Below, one piece after another: positions 26,201-38,200 of a stretch of DNA of 64,000 bases (position 1 is its first letter; every line of letters begins with the position of its first letter). The DNA comes from Ancylostoma caninum (Eukaryota > Nematoda > Chromadorea > Rhabditida > Ancylostomatidae), in contig JBAJFG010000549.1 of NCBI GenBank assembly GCA_037903475.1, positions 248,001 through 312,000 on the forward strand. The letters run 5' to 3'. The notes beneath the pieces are model-generated. The model was not told the DNA's origin. It was given only the letters and a program-made list of their open reading frames with translations, and did no database searches. The translations under genes and the position numbers were made by a program.

Positions 26201-29200
26201 TAATGTCTAAAAAGTCTCAGAATCCGAGCACAACCCGTGAGATCGTGAAGCATCCCGCTAATCCAGAGTGGACAAGAATTCTCAGCAAAACTGAGACATT
26301 CCGCCGCTTACACCACTAACTACAATTAATTGTTGGATAAGCGGAAGCGTAATAGTGTATGCTCGTTATGCTGCAATCAGTACTACGACTTTTCCATCGT
26401 TCGGTTCATTATGCAACTCAAAGGATCACAGATACTATTTTTTAAAGAGCTTTACTTGAACTGCTAAGGAACTGACCTTCCTAGGTGGTAGTAGAGTAAA
26501 TCGAAGAGAGTCACCATGAAATTCCAGCAGCTTCATTTCCAGAACGTAAAATTCGGAGAACCGCCTGAATGTTTGAAAAAAGCTAAGGCTAAAGTTGCAA
26601 GGCCTTACATAGCTCTTACAGTCAAGAAAGCACCCCGACCAACTTTGACTAGATCAGCAAATTCGTTAAAATTCACTTTGTGAACCCATACAAATCGTGG
26701 ATAACACAAATAGGGTATAAATAAATGGTAAGAAAAATGAAATCAGTGAGTTGTTGAATACGAATAAGCTTCGCGACAGCCGATTCCATAGAGATTTTTC
26801 GATTCAGAGATTGAAAGTACCCTCAAAAGATATTGACCACACTGGTACATATGACTTCCTATGAAACAGCGAGAAAATCTGTTTTCGAGCTCTTTCTTCT
26901 AGAAAATTCTAGACACCCACTAAGATATCTGTCACGAGGAGGTGCTGTGTGCCAACGACTGATGTAACCAGCTGCACAGCTTCGCGGTAAATGTTCCAAT
27001 GCCCCCTACCACCCCCCCCCCCCTCCACCCGAATCTATGCTCAAAATGGCTCTTTCCAGCTTTTGTAGGGAATTATGTGTACAGTTGTGATCAGCGTCTT
27101 CTAGAGAATTCTTCCGTTCAAAAATCTCAAAAGCGATTCCACGATGGAACGCTGCCTTTAGGCTCATCCTACCAGATTCAACAGTGGGTGTGGCCTAACG
27201 TGACCTATTTTACGAATTTAGGGCGTAACAAGGTGACCAACGTGGTCACTTTACGGTGACTCGAAGATTTTAAAAAAACCCTCACCTGCAAATACTCCAC
27301 GACTTCGTCTCCTTTTCTTTCGCTTCGGTGCGTTCAACATCAATAACATAGACATAGATAGTCCTTCCTAGAAGCATTATTACGGTCTAGTGCTGGAGAT
27401 CCACAATACCGTTCTTATTACCTGTTGTATTATCTCTCATTGGTTGGATTTTGCTCACGTTCACTTTCCACAAATTGATATTTCTAGTCTCCTTATCAAT
27501 TACAAAAGCAGGTTCAGAAGTTGGGCAATCGATGATGGAGGCAGAAGCGCTTAAATCGTCCTCATCCTGAAATCAGCGTTATCTTTAACGAGGTCACCCA
27601 TCTGAAAAATGTTATTCTAGGCAGAGTTACCGTTACTGAATATCCACTAGCCGGAGAAATGCTGTCAGCGTCACCCGTCATCGACACATCTATCGACGGC
27701 AGGGTAAGTTGCGAAAAAGAGCCCGATCCCGATTGTAGCGAGGATGCCGAGTCCTGTATGAACAAAATAAGACTGGATGAATCACCCAAGCCATGGAATC
27801 TGTACATTACGATCCAAATTCGCGTCGCTGCAGCTTTCCGGAGGAGCGCTCTCACAGCTGATCACGTCATCTTCGTCAACAAGGTTATTGTCAAGGGATT
27901 CTTCGCTATCTAGTGAGCCGTCTAAGGAGACCACTGCCATCGCCTTTCGCAGCCTCGACCTGGAATTTTCTCTCAGTAAGTACAGGAAGCTCCAAATGTC
28001 CGAAGTCAAGAGGGGCGTGACCACGGCGCGACTCCTTGATCAGACACAGGCGTTCTCTATGCTCCTCTGGCTTCTCTGACTCTGCAAGCAACCGGTGGCA
28101 GCATGCAGAGCGCCTGTGTCTCTGCCTAAAGCCGCGTCGTGGCCACGCCCCTCTTGATTGCGGACATTTGGGGCTTCCTGTAACTATTTAATACCTTCCA
28201 CAAACGAACACATTAGGGCCACTATACCCCTCAAAAAATTTGAAAATGAGAACTGTAATGAAACCCACCTGAACTGAGCAAAAGAAAAAGTCCCCCCAGA
28301 AACTGAAGACTTCCTTGGAATCGTTCGCTGGTCAATAAGCTCATTCACACAAACAGGGGGACTACCGCAAAGATATCTGAACAAATACGCATCATTACCG
28401 TATTATCATTGAAGCCATTTGTACAGAGCAAATTATTACCCCAGAAACGAATCCGATTGACAAAATGGAATCACATGTTCAGTCTGCATGCGTTGGTATA
28501 CGACTTGGTACGACTACAATGATGAACTAAAGGCAGGGGAAGTAAAACAACAGCTGATAACTCATACCGTTTCCACTACTTTATCTAAAAGTGGGAGATT
28601 GTTACATTCCACAGCTGTTTTAAATTCCTGCACAATCTCAGGATCAAATTCAATCCGATCTGGAGCGCTGTCGTGTACGAACTGCCCAAACAGCTGCCAG
28701 ATATCGTAAGCGATCTGGCTCGACGATTCAGCCTTAAAAAATAATCGAATGCGAAGCACTCAGTCTAGCTGAACCATGGATTGCACTAACAATTAGATGA
28801 ACTAAATAGAAAGAAAATGTAAATAAACAGAGGAGGGGTGCCAAAAAAGACAAACCTTCCTTTGCATGCTATCGTGAATACGCGAAGCTTCTGCTAAGAA
28901 GCAAAGTTCATTCACAGGTCCGCGGGTATCTTGCAAATAAAGTCGGAACGTTGAGTACTGCCGGGCATCACGTAGAACCTACACAGATTTCGCGATTAAA
29001 ATAACCAAGCAATCAAAGGCATAGGCTCGTCAAGACCCCTACGGAGAAAAGTGACTTACTTCGCTCAACTTCAGGTGCAACAGAGAGTCTGGAACAACCT
29101 GAGCAGCATTTTCCGTGAAATTTCCCAAAAATGGAACTTCCCTCCTCTAAATGAGGATTATGAAATCAGGTAGAATCCCTCCATCACACAAGAAAAGAAA

Positions 29201-32072
29201 CCCACGTTGGAATCGCATAACTGTTCAGCATCACCACCCTCTCCTTTCTGAGCGTCAAATATCATAATTAGTAGGTGGTTGATAGTGTCCGGGTCAGCTA
29301 TCAAATCCAGGCAAGGAAGAAGCAAAGCGTTCACAATCAGTTCACGCAGAAAATGCCTGACAGACTGGGATGGCCATGTTGACTATAAAACTATTGTTTT
29401 GCAAAAATAAGTAGCAAGGATAATCAATAAGGAAGGAAAAAGGGGGAAAAATCGATAAATCCATATTCAAATTATTTCAAACCACAAAAAAGCATCCGAA
29501 TACAAATACACTAGCGCTAACCATATTTGCTCTTTCGCCAAGACCTGAAGGACCATCGTCATCATGGGCCCTTCCAGCTAGATGAGTGTCATCGAGTAGT
29601 TTGATAGTAAGAAAATCAGCAACCTAAACACAATTGTTCGAAAAACTCTGAAGTTAGCGCCTCCGAGTTCCATCGAATATTCGGAAGGTAAATGAAATGT
29701 CCTGAAAATTCTGAAGGCTTTTTATAATCTCTTCCAGGGTCTCGTAGAAGTTGTTCACCTTCAACGACTTACTTTCATAATGAGCCAAATGGAATAGAAC
29801 TTTTATAATGAGCCAAGTGAAATAAGCGCTTCACTGAAGAAAGGAACGTTCAAAAGCATTAGGCCATTATGGTCATTAAGCAGCATTTTTTTCTAGGGTA
29901 CGAAGTGTTACGCCTCTAGGGGGCGAAGCATTCACGGAGTTCCTGAATTGATCAGTTCATACGACCGACAATCGCACAGCATGGCTCTACGAGTGGCCGG
30001 TCGTATGAACTGACCAACTCGGGAGCTTCTGGAGCTTAGCTACGACGTGCTTTACAAGTATAACGCACCACCACCTCATAGATTACACAAATTATAAGTA
30101 TAATAAAAATATAAATAAGAGTTGAATGGTAAAGATTTCGTGGCGAACCAAGCTATCTGACTACAAAGACGTGCAGCGCACAGCGTTTCTTCATCAATTT
30201 TTCGAAGTAAAAATCGTATACGGTAACACATCGGATGAAAACTTGAATATACCTGTCTCAAATAGTCCAGTTCATTTTGCCTGCTTCCCAAACAGAAGTG
30301 TAAATCAGAAAAAGCTTCACATATAGAGGTTTCCATACGAGAACGCGGGTAAACCTAAAGACATACCTCTGATATTAAGAAGAAAATTATGGCACAAGTT
30401 ACCTTTTCCGACAAGTCGTCCTCATACTTTATGATCCTGTGCATATGAAGAGCAGCAGCTGGAATAACATCTTCGGCCACAATTGCCGGTAGGTCTACCG
30501 CTTTCAACTTCGATATGAGCTGGGAGCATGCAAATCGAATCTGATATCTGGTGAAAAGAGTACATTATTCGTCGAGAACCTACTTGCACCTGAAACTGAC
30601 CCAGCCCCCTACCCATTCGGACTTACCTAAGCAAACTTTTACTTACTTATTCAAAAGTACCAACAAAGAAAATATTGAGTCTTAAGAGATAAGTGAAGAC
30701 AGGAAAAAAATTAATGAATGAGTAGTTTCCATCTTTTTTCATGAAATACAAGGAAAATGTGCGTTCACATACCTGATCTCATTGAGAAAGTCACGGTCTC
30801 TACTGATTCCGGACTCATACCAATTATTGACGTAGGTGTCGATGAGTTGGTCGAGCAAATTTTCAACAGCATCGTTGACAGACGCATGCACTTTCAGTTC
30901 TGCAACAAATTGTATCTACTTAATTCTATTGAACAAAAGAGATGAAGAACAATGTCACAGATACATACTACTAGAAATGAAGAAGAATTAAGAAAATGGA
31001 GATTTAACCAAAGAAAGCTTTTCATAGGAGAATAAGGATATGCTCGCAACAATTTTTATCTTTACTGAGAATAGGTCTTGACAATGAGAACACCACGATA
31101 TTGGAGACAGCTCCAGGGCTGAGGTAGGTGCGAATTAATAATACGGTAATAACACGTACAGCATTTATAGTCCATAGCTTAAAACTCGGATAGTATGTCA
31201 TCCAAACAGAGCGTCAGCCACAAATAGGTGTCCAAAACTGCATTTGACGACCCAAGCCTTGCAAGAATATTCAAAGATCTCAAGAAAAGAGAAGGAATGA
31301 GTAGAGAAGAAGGCGCCAGAGAATGAATTCAAGCATAAACGGAAGGAAAGTGACTGAAGTTTCCCAGGAACGATGTGTGCTACCCACAAAAAGTTTCTGC
31401 TTTTAAAATAATCACCTTTCCAATTAGTTGAGCGGTGTTCCTCGCCAGAAGTAGCCAAGCCTGGTTCTTTTCTCACATAGTATTTTGAGAGCCAAGCATG
31501 AACGAGTGGATACAAAAACCGCCCGTTTGAGTCATTTGCAATCCACGTTGCTATGCTCACTCCCATAAACAAGGAGAAGAGGCAGCATGCTATTGGCAGT
31601 ACCCTAAATATCATGATCGTAAAAATGTTAGAGTTTTGAAAAGGAATAGCGAAGAGAAAAGCAGAAGAATTAATGTTAATTAGAGCTATGAACACATGTA
31701 AGGATAGCATAAGAATAAAACTACAGCCCTAGATAATATGATGTCTGTGTACTAAAAATTATGAAGACCCAAAGATTCGTTGTGAATCTATTAAATTCTT
31801 GCCACCAGTGTGGAAAAAAAGCTCTTACACTACAGAAACATGGGTCCGGAATCTTGGTTGTTTTCCTAGAGCTTCCCAAACCATTCAAGATAATGCCACC
31901 TATTTGGTTATTTGTTCTTAACACCAAGTGGAGAAAAATGCATAGCAATCATCTGCTAAACGTACCCGAATCCCAAACATATCAACAGGATCATAAAAGA
32001 GAATATGTAAGCTGCCGGACGAAGCCATGGGTGTCGCTCGACCAGATCCTTCGCCTGATTGCGGATGTCCAT
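23265..32072 (-). CDS. SNX14: sorting nexin 14 (TM-PXA-RGS-PX-Nexin_C)
   Basis: SNX14 anchors in the ER and acts at lipid-droplet and endolysosome contacts. Exons resolved in phase from the ATG: 31966-32072, 31416-31603, 30773-30899, 30403-30547, 30253-30354, 29522-29623, 29206-29382, 29060-29146, 28856-28978, 28568-28732, 28440-28483, 28269-28376, 27806-27959, 27631-27753, 27422-27566, 27286-27367, 26515-26564. Further pieces: 26113-26193, 25951-26046, 23615-23765, 23265-23444. Domains: two hydrophobic N-terminal segments, PXA (VHASVNDAVENLLDQL, LIADPDTINHLL), RGS (LRDARQYSTFRLYLQD), PX (YVYVIDVE, RRFSEFYVLEMKLLEFHG), and Nexin_C ending FEKLARRN. I could not place the exon joining 26515 to 26193, nor those between 25951 and 23765. 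The ATG lies 20 bases after a TTTTAG acceptor, 191 bases below the NOA1 stop, so SL2-type processing is likely. Confidence 0.9.
24543..25290. repeat. tandem array, period about 117-129 bp, inside SNX14
   Basis: Six to seven diverged units each begin near ATATCGATTTATCGATTTTA, continue with a G-rich word (GGCGAGGACATG or GGTAGAGACAT), then TTCCTCAATAC and an AATATGACAA-CATTTT-CACG ending. Unit starts fall near 24543, 24672, 24798, 24916 and 25033, with poorer copies to about 25290. A related fragment lies at about 57000-57240. Confidence 0.85.
25441..25606. repeat. GC-rich fold-back element in SNX14
   Basis: The arms 25451-25480 and 25567-25596 match at all but one position (core CTCCCGCCGCACCGCCTG), and weaker pairing extends out to CAGTG and CACTG. 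The GC content stands out against AT-rich surroundings. The ends resemble hAT termini, but I see no 8-bp target duplication. The 135-codon frame over it is a by-product. Confidence 0.8.
27983..28180. mobile_element. 198-bp MITE next to an SNX14 splice acceptor
   Basis: Left end CAGGAAGCTCCAAATGTCCG and the matching right end form inverted repeats of about 50 bp with few mismatches, flanked by TA on both sides, as in Tc1/mariner MITEs. The left boundary is only 23 bases from the exon at 27806-27959, on its acceptor side. Confidence 0.85.
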
Positions 32073-32263
32073 AATTGGAATTATTGCATTGCTAAAACTA
32101 TAATGCCATGCCTGAATGAATCAGCACTAACATTAAAATATGCTATTCGGGATGATAAAGACATCAACCGGTATAAACACATGTTTTAAAATAGAATCTG
32201 AATGGAAATTTCAAATATTTATGTCAGCAAACAGACAAATCAAAGATTGAAACAACATCTAGA
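32073..32263 (-). promoter_or_regulatory. NOA1-SNX14 intercistronic region with trans-splice-like acceptor
   Basis: The NOA1 stop is at 32264-32266 and the SNX14 ATG at 32070-32072, same strand. Reading on the - strand, AGTTTTAG precedes a 20-base leader and the ATG. T-rich words lie in between. In nematodes this layout is typical of operon junctions resolved by 3'-end formation plus SL2 trans-splicing; no expression evidence is visible here. Confidence 0.6.
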
Positions 32264-35200
32264 CTAAAATCGCTCATCTGAACGCTTCCTTTGGCGCTTT
32301 AGAGCTCGCATCCGTCGAACATTCACAGGAAACTCTACCGGGTTCACCTGGAAACAAATCAATGCAAGGGCCTACTCCGATAATTCTTCAAATAATCAAG
32401 GTTTCCTAATTGGTCTGCAGGGATGAAGACAGTTCAGAATCAGGAAGCAATGAGAAGAAAAAGCAGCAAATGCTGCAGAAAGACGCCGATTTGTCAGGAA
32501 TAGGAGCAAATAAGGGAGCGAAGTCAAAACAATGAGGCAGCTAGAGGTGAGAAGTCGCTACATGTGCCTATACACATCAAATAATAAACGAATTGGCCAC
32601 GCTGCTGTGAATTTGGGTATCTCTAACTTTCAGGCATACGTTTTTCTTCGCTAAAGGGATAAAATGCGAACTTCTCCACCTAGTAGAACAACTGCGGATT
32701 TCCTCGACAGTGCGTTTAGAAACTGTAAATGGTTCCTAATGATCAGGATCAAGTGTGTAATGATGGGGATGGAGAACTATATGAGGTTCCCACCAGCTCA
32801 GTTGTCTGACTACGGCGAGCTGTAATGGCACGGAATACTGACACCGATGTTCAAAGAAGTCAACCATTGTTCTTTCTGACATACATCTAGTCACAAGGAG
32901 AGGAAGCGGGAGTCATATGGAAAAAATGTTATGGCAGAGGTGAGAATTTGCATGCAGAATGGGGATGTGTTTGTGTTTTTACCCGCTTGGGCAGTGGCGG
33001 GGTACACATGGTGGTCACCTTTCTTATGATGACTACATTTGACCCTGGTTGAAATTATGTACATTTCATGAATACTTACTGCTGAGAAAAAAAAAACAGT
33101 TTCAAATGCAGCGTTTCATCGAGGAGCGTGGTTATGAAAATATTACACAAAGAGAGAACGCGAGAAATAGTGCTCTATGTTGTGTCCTGAGAGGCAGGTG
33201 AGAAATGCAGATCATAGGAACAAATGCTCAACTAACGTCGTTTTTGAAACGGACTATATCAAAATGCCTTCAATTACAGGAAAATGGAAGTTTGACTCGG
33301 TTAAATGAAGAAAATAAGATATAAGAGATAAAAATACATGGGAAGGTAATCGCAAAGTAACGAAATTTACTATGATATAGAGGAAAATACCTTGTAGAAC
33401 CTTGTTCCTGGAATTCGTTTCCCTCGTAAAGTTGCTGCATACGGCAACAACGGTGTTCGCGTCGCTAGACCCTTCGCTGCAGGAGTAAAGCATCGAAGGC
33501 GAACCAAAGGGCTCGAAGTTGATACAAGTACCCATCCGATAGAGGACAATACGATATCAGCCACACCTGCATCTCCCTGAAACAGCCATATATCCAACTG
33601 TTTAGCGCGGACTGTGGTCCAGATTCAGGAACAAAAACACCGACTTCAATCCCTTGCAGCTTAAATTCTCGGCTTCGAAGATCCGGCCATTTTGACAGCC
33701 TGTCTTTCCCTTTCGGAACTACAAGTGCTTCAGTGCCAACGTTTTCCTTCAGGAATGCATCCACTTCAACAGTTGGCATACAGTTAAGTGGTAGGCCATC
33801 ACTTACAAAAGCAGTAAGCTGGAATTCAGCGAATCAGCGCTCAAATTCAACGTTGTATTATAGTTTAAAGACCCACCAATACACTACTTGCTCCCACACA
33901 TTCCGTGACATCCAATCGAGCCACGCCAGCGACGATTAGGGAATATCCAACTGGTACAAGTGCCGTGCGCGGCTGCAGCAAACGTCTTGGCAACACATGG
34001 ATTAATTCCTCCAGAGTAAATAGATTGAGCACCTAAACCTGTCATTTTACCACGAAACTATGTATAATTAAAGCCTAAGAAATAACTAGCTGTATCTTTG
34101 GAAACTTAGAGAATTAACGCCACCTGCTGGTCGTTTATCGTTCCTGGTGTATCATAGCACCACATGCCCTTCTCGAAAATTGGATCTTTCAGGGACCACC
34201 TAGAAGAAGACGGTCACGACAGGGCGAATAAAGTAGTCGAGGAAAGCCTCTTCCAGGATGTGTGCTCTGCTTACAATATAAGAAAGGTAAGTTACAGGAA
34301 CTAAAAATATGGTTCTTTGGATAGGAAATTGGGAAATTAATGTATGTGTAGTTAATATTTTTAGCAATTTCATTTTCCATCTGGATCCCGAAAGTGGCGG
34401 TGACCCAGTTTCCCCCCACCCCCCTCCCCCCCGTCCTGTCCACTTTCTGCATCCGCAACTGGTAGAAGATGCTAGAACAAGTTCAGCAGAAGGGTATATT
34501 GTAGAGGTTATCAAAGTGGGGCGTGGCAAGCCTAGGAAGTTTTACAAATAACGCCAGAAATGGTTATGAATCAGTGGAACAGAGCTAAAAAGTAATACAT
34601 TCGATGGATCCACTGAATTGAGCACAATAGGGGCAAACCAACAAGGAAACGTTCTGCTCTCGGACTACTAGTGCAAGGTATTACAACACTAGTAAAAATC
34701 TACATACTTTCCTGATTTTTTATTCTCTGCGAAATCTTCCTCTGATGTCAAGTCGCTAATTGCTATAGGCTGCAGTTCGTCATCTTTCTCCTAAGAATAT
34801 TGGATTGTCGCAAGTATGGACGCTTTCTGCACTAGAACGAATGCTAATTCTAGAGGAACCTTAAAAGTGTTTTGGATAGTCCCGAACAACACGGCATATC
34901 TTGGATCGCCACTCTCTTGTAATAACAGCTTCCTAAAAACCGAAAAATAAGAGTAGAAAGAAATAAGATATGATAAATTACGAATAAAAACAACCTATTA
35001 TACATCTCCTTCTGAAGCCACGCCTTATGCTGAAGCAATCGCCGCCGTCGTAGTTCTAGACGAAAAGGGGATGGTTGCATAACAGGGAACTTCAACAAGG
35101 ACAGCTAAAATATGGAATAGCAGACAAATTTTGAACTAATTGCGAAGGTTTCTGTGGAAAGTACCGTTGTTCCAGGCCAAACCGAGGTAGTCGCGCGTTC

Positions 35201-38200
35201 CACAAGGTCGACAGCACGAATTTTGCAGAGGTCCGATTGTAAGAGAGCATTGAATAGGCTCCTGAATAACCAACTAGTTCTTCTTCTGTATCAAGAACAT
35301 AGAGCAAAAATTTCTCACGATTTTCCAGCATTCGTGCAACCAACAAGGTATATATCATTTCGCACATCTAATTTTACCGAAGTGTACTTCAGATAGATTT
35401 CCTGAAGAAAAAAAAAGAATTATTATAACAATCCACACTGAACTTGTAGAGAGCCAATACTATAATAGCATTGTTTTTGTACCGTTATCAAATCCTCCAC
35501 TCCGTAACCCGTCTTTGCACTAACGAGGGCGGTGTGCAAAATGGTGAACTGATTTCGGAAGCCAGCTGCCTCTATTGCTTCCTCTACAACCTGTTTGAAT
35601 CTCTTCAGGTAGCCAGTTCGGGCGTCTGGCGGCAGAAGATCCACTTTGTTGGCTGAAATTCGCAAGTAATACCCGAAATTCGAAGAGAAAAAAAACGCTG
35701 ATGAAGAGATAACGCAAGGACGGATTTTCATTAAATATTTGCTTCAGCAGAAATCTTTTAGACAGAAACAACAATCTTTTCCTGTAACGGACAAAAATCC
35801 CAGGTGTCCTAATCACAGATGACCAAGTTTTTCGCCCAAGAAAGATTTCGAACTTCTTAATTCTAGTTTGAACACAAATGTGGAATGGGAAAATCGAATT
35901 AAACCTGGTGAAATATAGTAGCTAGTAACCGAATAAACAACAGTGGCCTGGCCTAGAGTAGCTACACCGGAGCTAAGAGAGATTTCGTGGCCCGAAATTT
36001 TGATAAAAAAAAACTGGAAATGTTAAAAATGTAGTGAGGAAAGTTACCAATGACAATCATCGGCTTGCGTGGTCCAATAATATGAGGCAGCTGGCGATGT
36101 ATACTCCCAGGTATATCGGTAATGTCCACAACCAAAAGCACCAGAGCCTCGTGGTTCAATCGAAGGCATGACATTATCGATACGTAGTCTACTTCGCAGA
36201 CATTCACGTTCAACTAAAATTTAAACTCCAAAAATGGCAGAACTCATGAAGAAATATCTAGACAATGCTACCAAGAAATTATGATGCTTCAGAAGATGAC
36301 ACCGCCGGCACAAAAGTTTCTCAGGAGCCCGTCTTCGAGAGGATTTCTCCAGCTGTTCCACAGGAAGAAATCCGGGAAGTGAGCTATCCTGAAAATGCAA
36401 ACCAAGTGGCAAGTCTCTCAACTTGTTTGTGCCAGACTAATTCCTATGACTCTCCTGTAGGAAAACCCTAATGTGATCTGATAAAGACGAAAATTACTAA
36501 CAAACCTCACAATGCATTTGGGCTCCACATCCACTACACTTTCGATCATTGATTTCAATTGCCGTTCTATGCAAATTTTCGGTGCTCGTACTCTCCATAA
36601 TTTCATCGTCACATGGCTCAAAGTCATCATCAGGTGAGTGGTCCTCACCCTGAAAAGTCTTTATTGGCCATGCCCAGCAATAATGTTGACTAAATGCTTT
36701 CAAGCGTACTTGGGTGCTCTGTCCGGGCAGCTGGAATTCAATGTGTTCCACAGCATCTTCAGAGCCATATCTATCATAGGATGGCCTAAACATTAAAAAA
36801 TTTAGTAAATGTCCCTCGACAGCGGAAAGAACTACAATATGTATATCGATCATTCAGTGTATGCCTTAACTATACCTTCTCCAGACCTAGAGAGGTGCCT
36901 AGCGGTGTACCTCAAGGAGGGGTACTATCACCGGTACTCTTCAATATACATATATACATATGAGTTGCCTTCAACTGTTTCAGCGGCAGGTGTTGCATCT
37001 CGTGCTTTTGCACATGATTTTAGAATTTATTGTTCAGTTACTAGTGACGATGATCGCGCTAAACTTCAAAACGCTTTAAATGAAATAAGCCAATGGGCTA
37101 AAGAATGGAATCTTCCTCTTTCAAGTGAAAAAACCAAGGTGCTGCACATTGGCTCGATGAACCCGAACTATAGGTACTATATTGATGGGAACACCCTCAA
37201 AATGACTGATCAAATCACCGACTTAGGATTCCTGATAAATAAGGACCACAACTTTGACAACCACTGCGAAAAAACAGCTTCTGCAGCAACTGATGTTATC
37301 TTCAATCTCTTTAGAGCAGTATCCATAAATAATCCGTCAATCTTTTGAAGGCTTATCAAACTTACAGTCGCGGTCAAAAAGATATGATCAATGGCATATT
37401 GATGACGGATCTTTTCATCATAACTTAACTTGGGATTGAGCCATTTGGCCAGAAAATGACGAGGATTGAAGTACTCTTTCTCGGCGCTGTATAACATTGA
37501 TACAAACTGCTTTCAAACAGAACTATCGCGCTCCATGTCCAAATTCACCATTTTCACTAACATGATGGTTCCTCGTTTGTATCACCTCATTTCGATTCGC
37601 AGAGGAGTTATTCTAAATCGTGATTTGAGTGAGTAATTTGCTGTAATAGTCGTGTTCTGTAGTTCTTCTCTTTATATGAAGAAGTGGGATTACCAAGAAG
37701 TCTAAAAAAGTGAGAAAAAAGAGTTTCCTAGAATCTCAAACAAGAGACAATCGATCCGAACGGAGGATACTTCTATGATATCCACCACTAACAACTATTC
37801 TGACATCGAAATAGGAACTGTGACGCTATCAATATTCTTTAGATACAATAGAAAGGATTTTTTTTTGTCAAATTTGATCAGTTATTTTAGTCCACGTATT
37901 AGCGCAATAAAGGAAAGTGCAGCAATAAAATATGGTGGAGAAAATAGCCATTTATTTGCCTAATCTGTTTCAACTCTTCATATTTCTTGGAAGGCGTTAG
38001 TGAAGATATTGGAGGAAATCAAAGGAAGCCGAGGAAATTGATATTCAGTCTTAATAAATCCACCAAAATTGAGTAGTTGTCCAGATAAGTTGCTGGTAGG
38101 AAGCACCCATAGAGCTCCAACATATTAGGTTGTCCCATAAATAATGGCCGTTTTGGAGGTGCGCATTCCAATATGCATAACTCAGCTCAAACTTGAGATT

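Noticed and set aside
31761..32189. + strand 142-codon frame with CHQCGKKALTLQKHG
   Set aside because: Antisense to SNX14 exon 1 and its intron; the zinc-like motif is fortuitous and the SNX14 exon is well supported.
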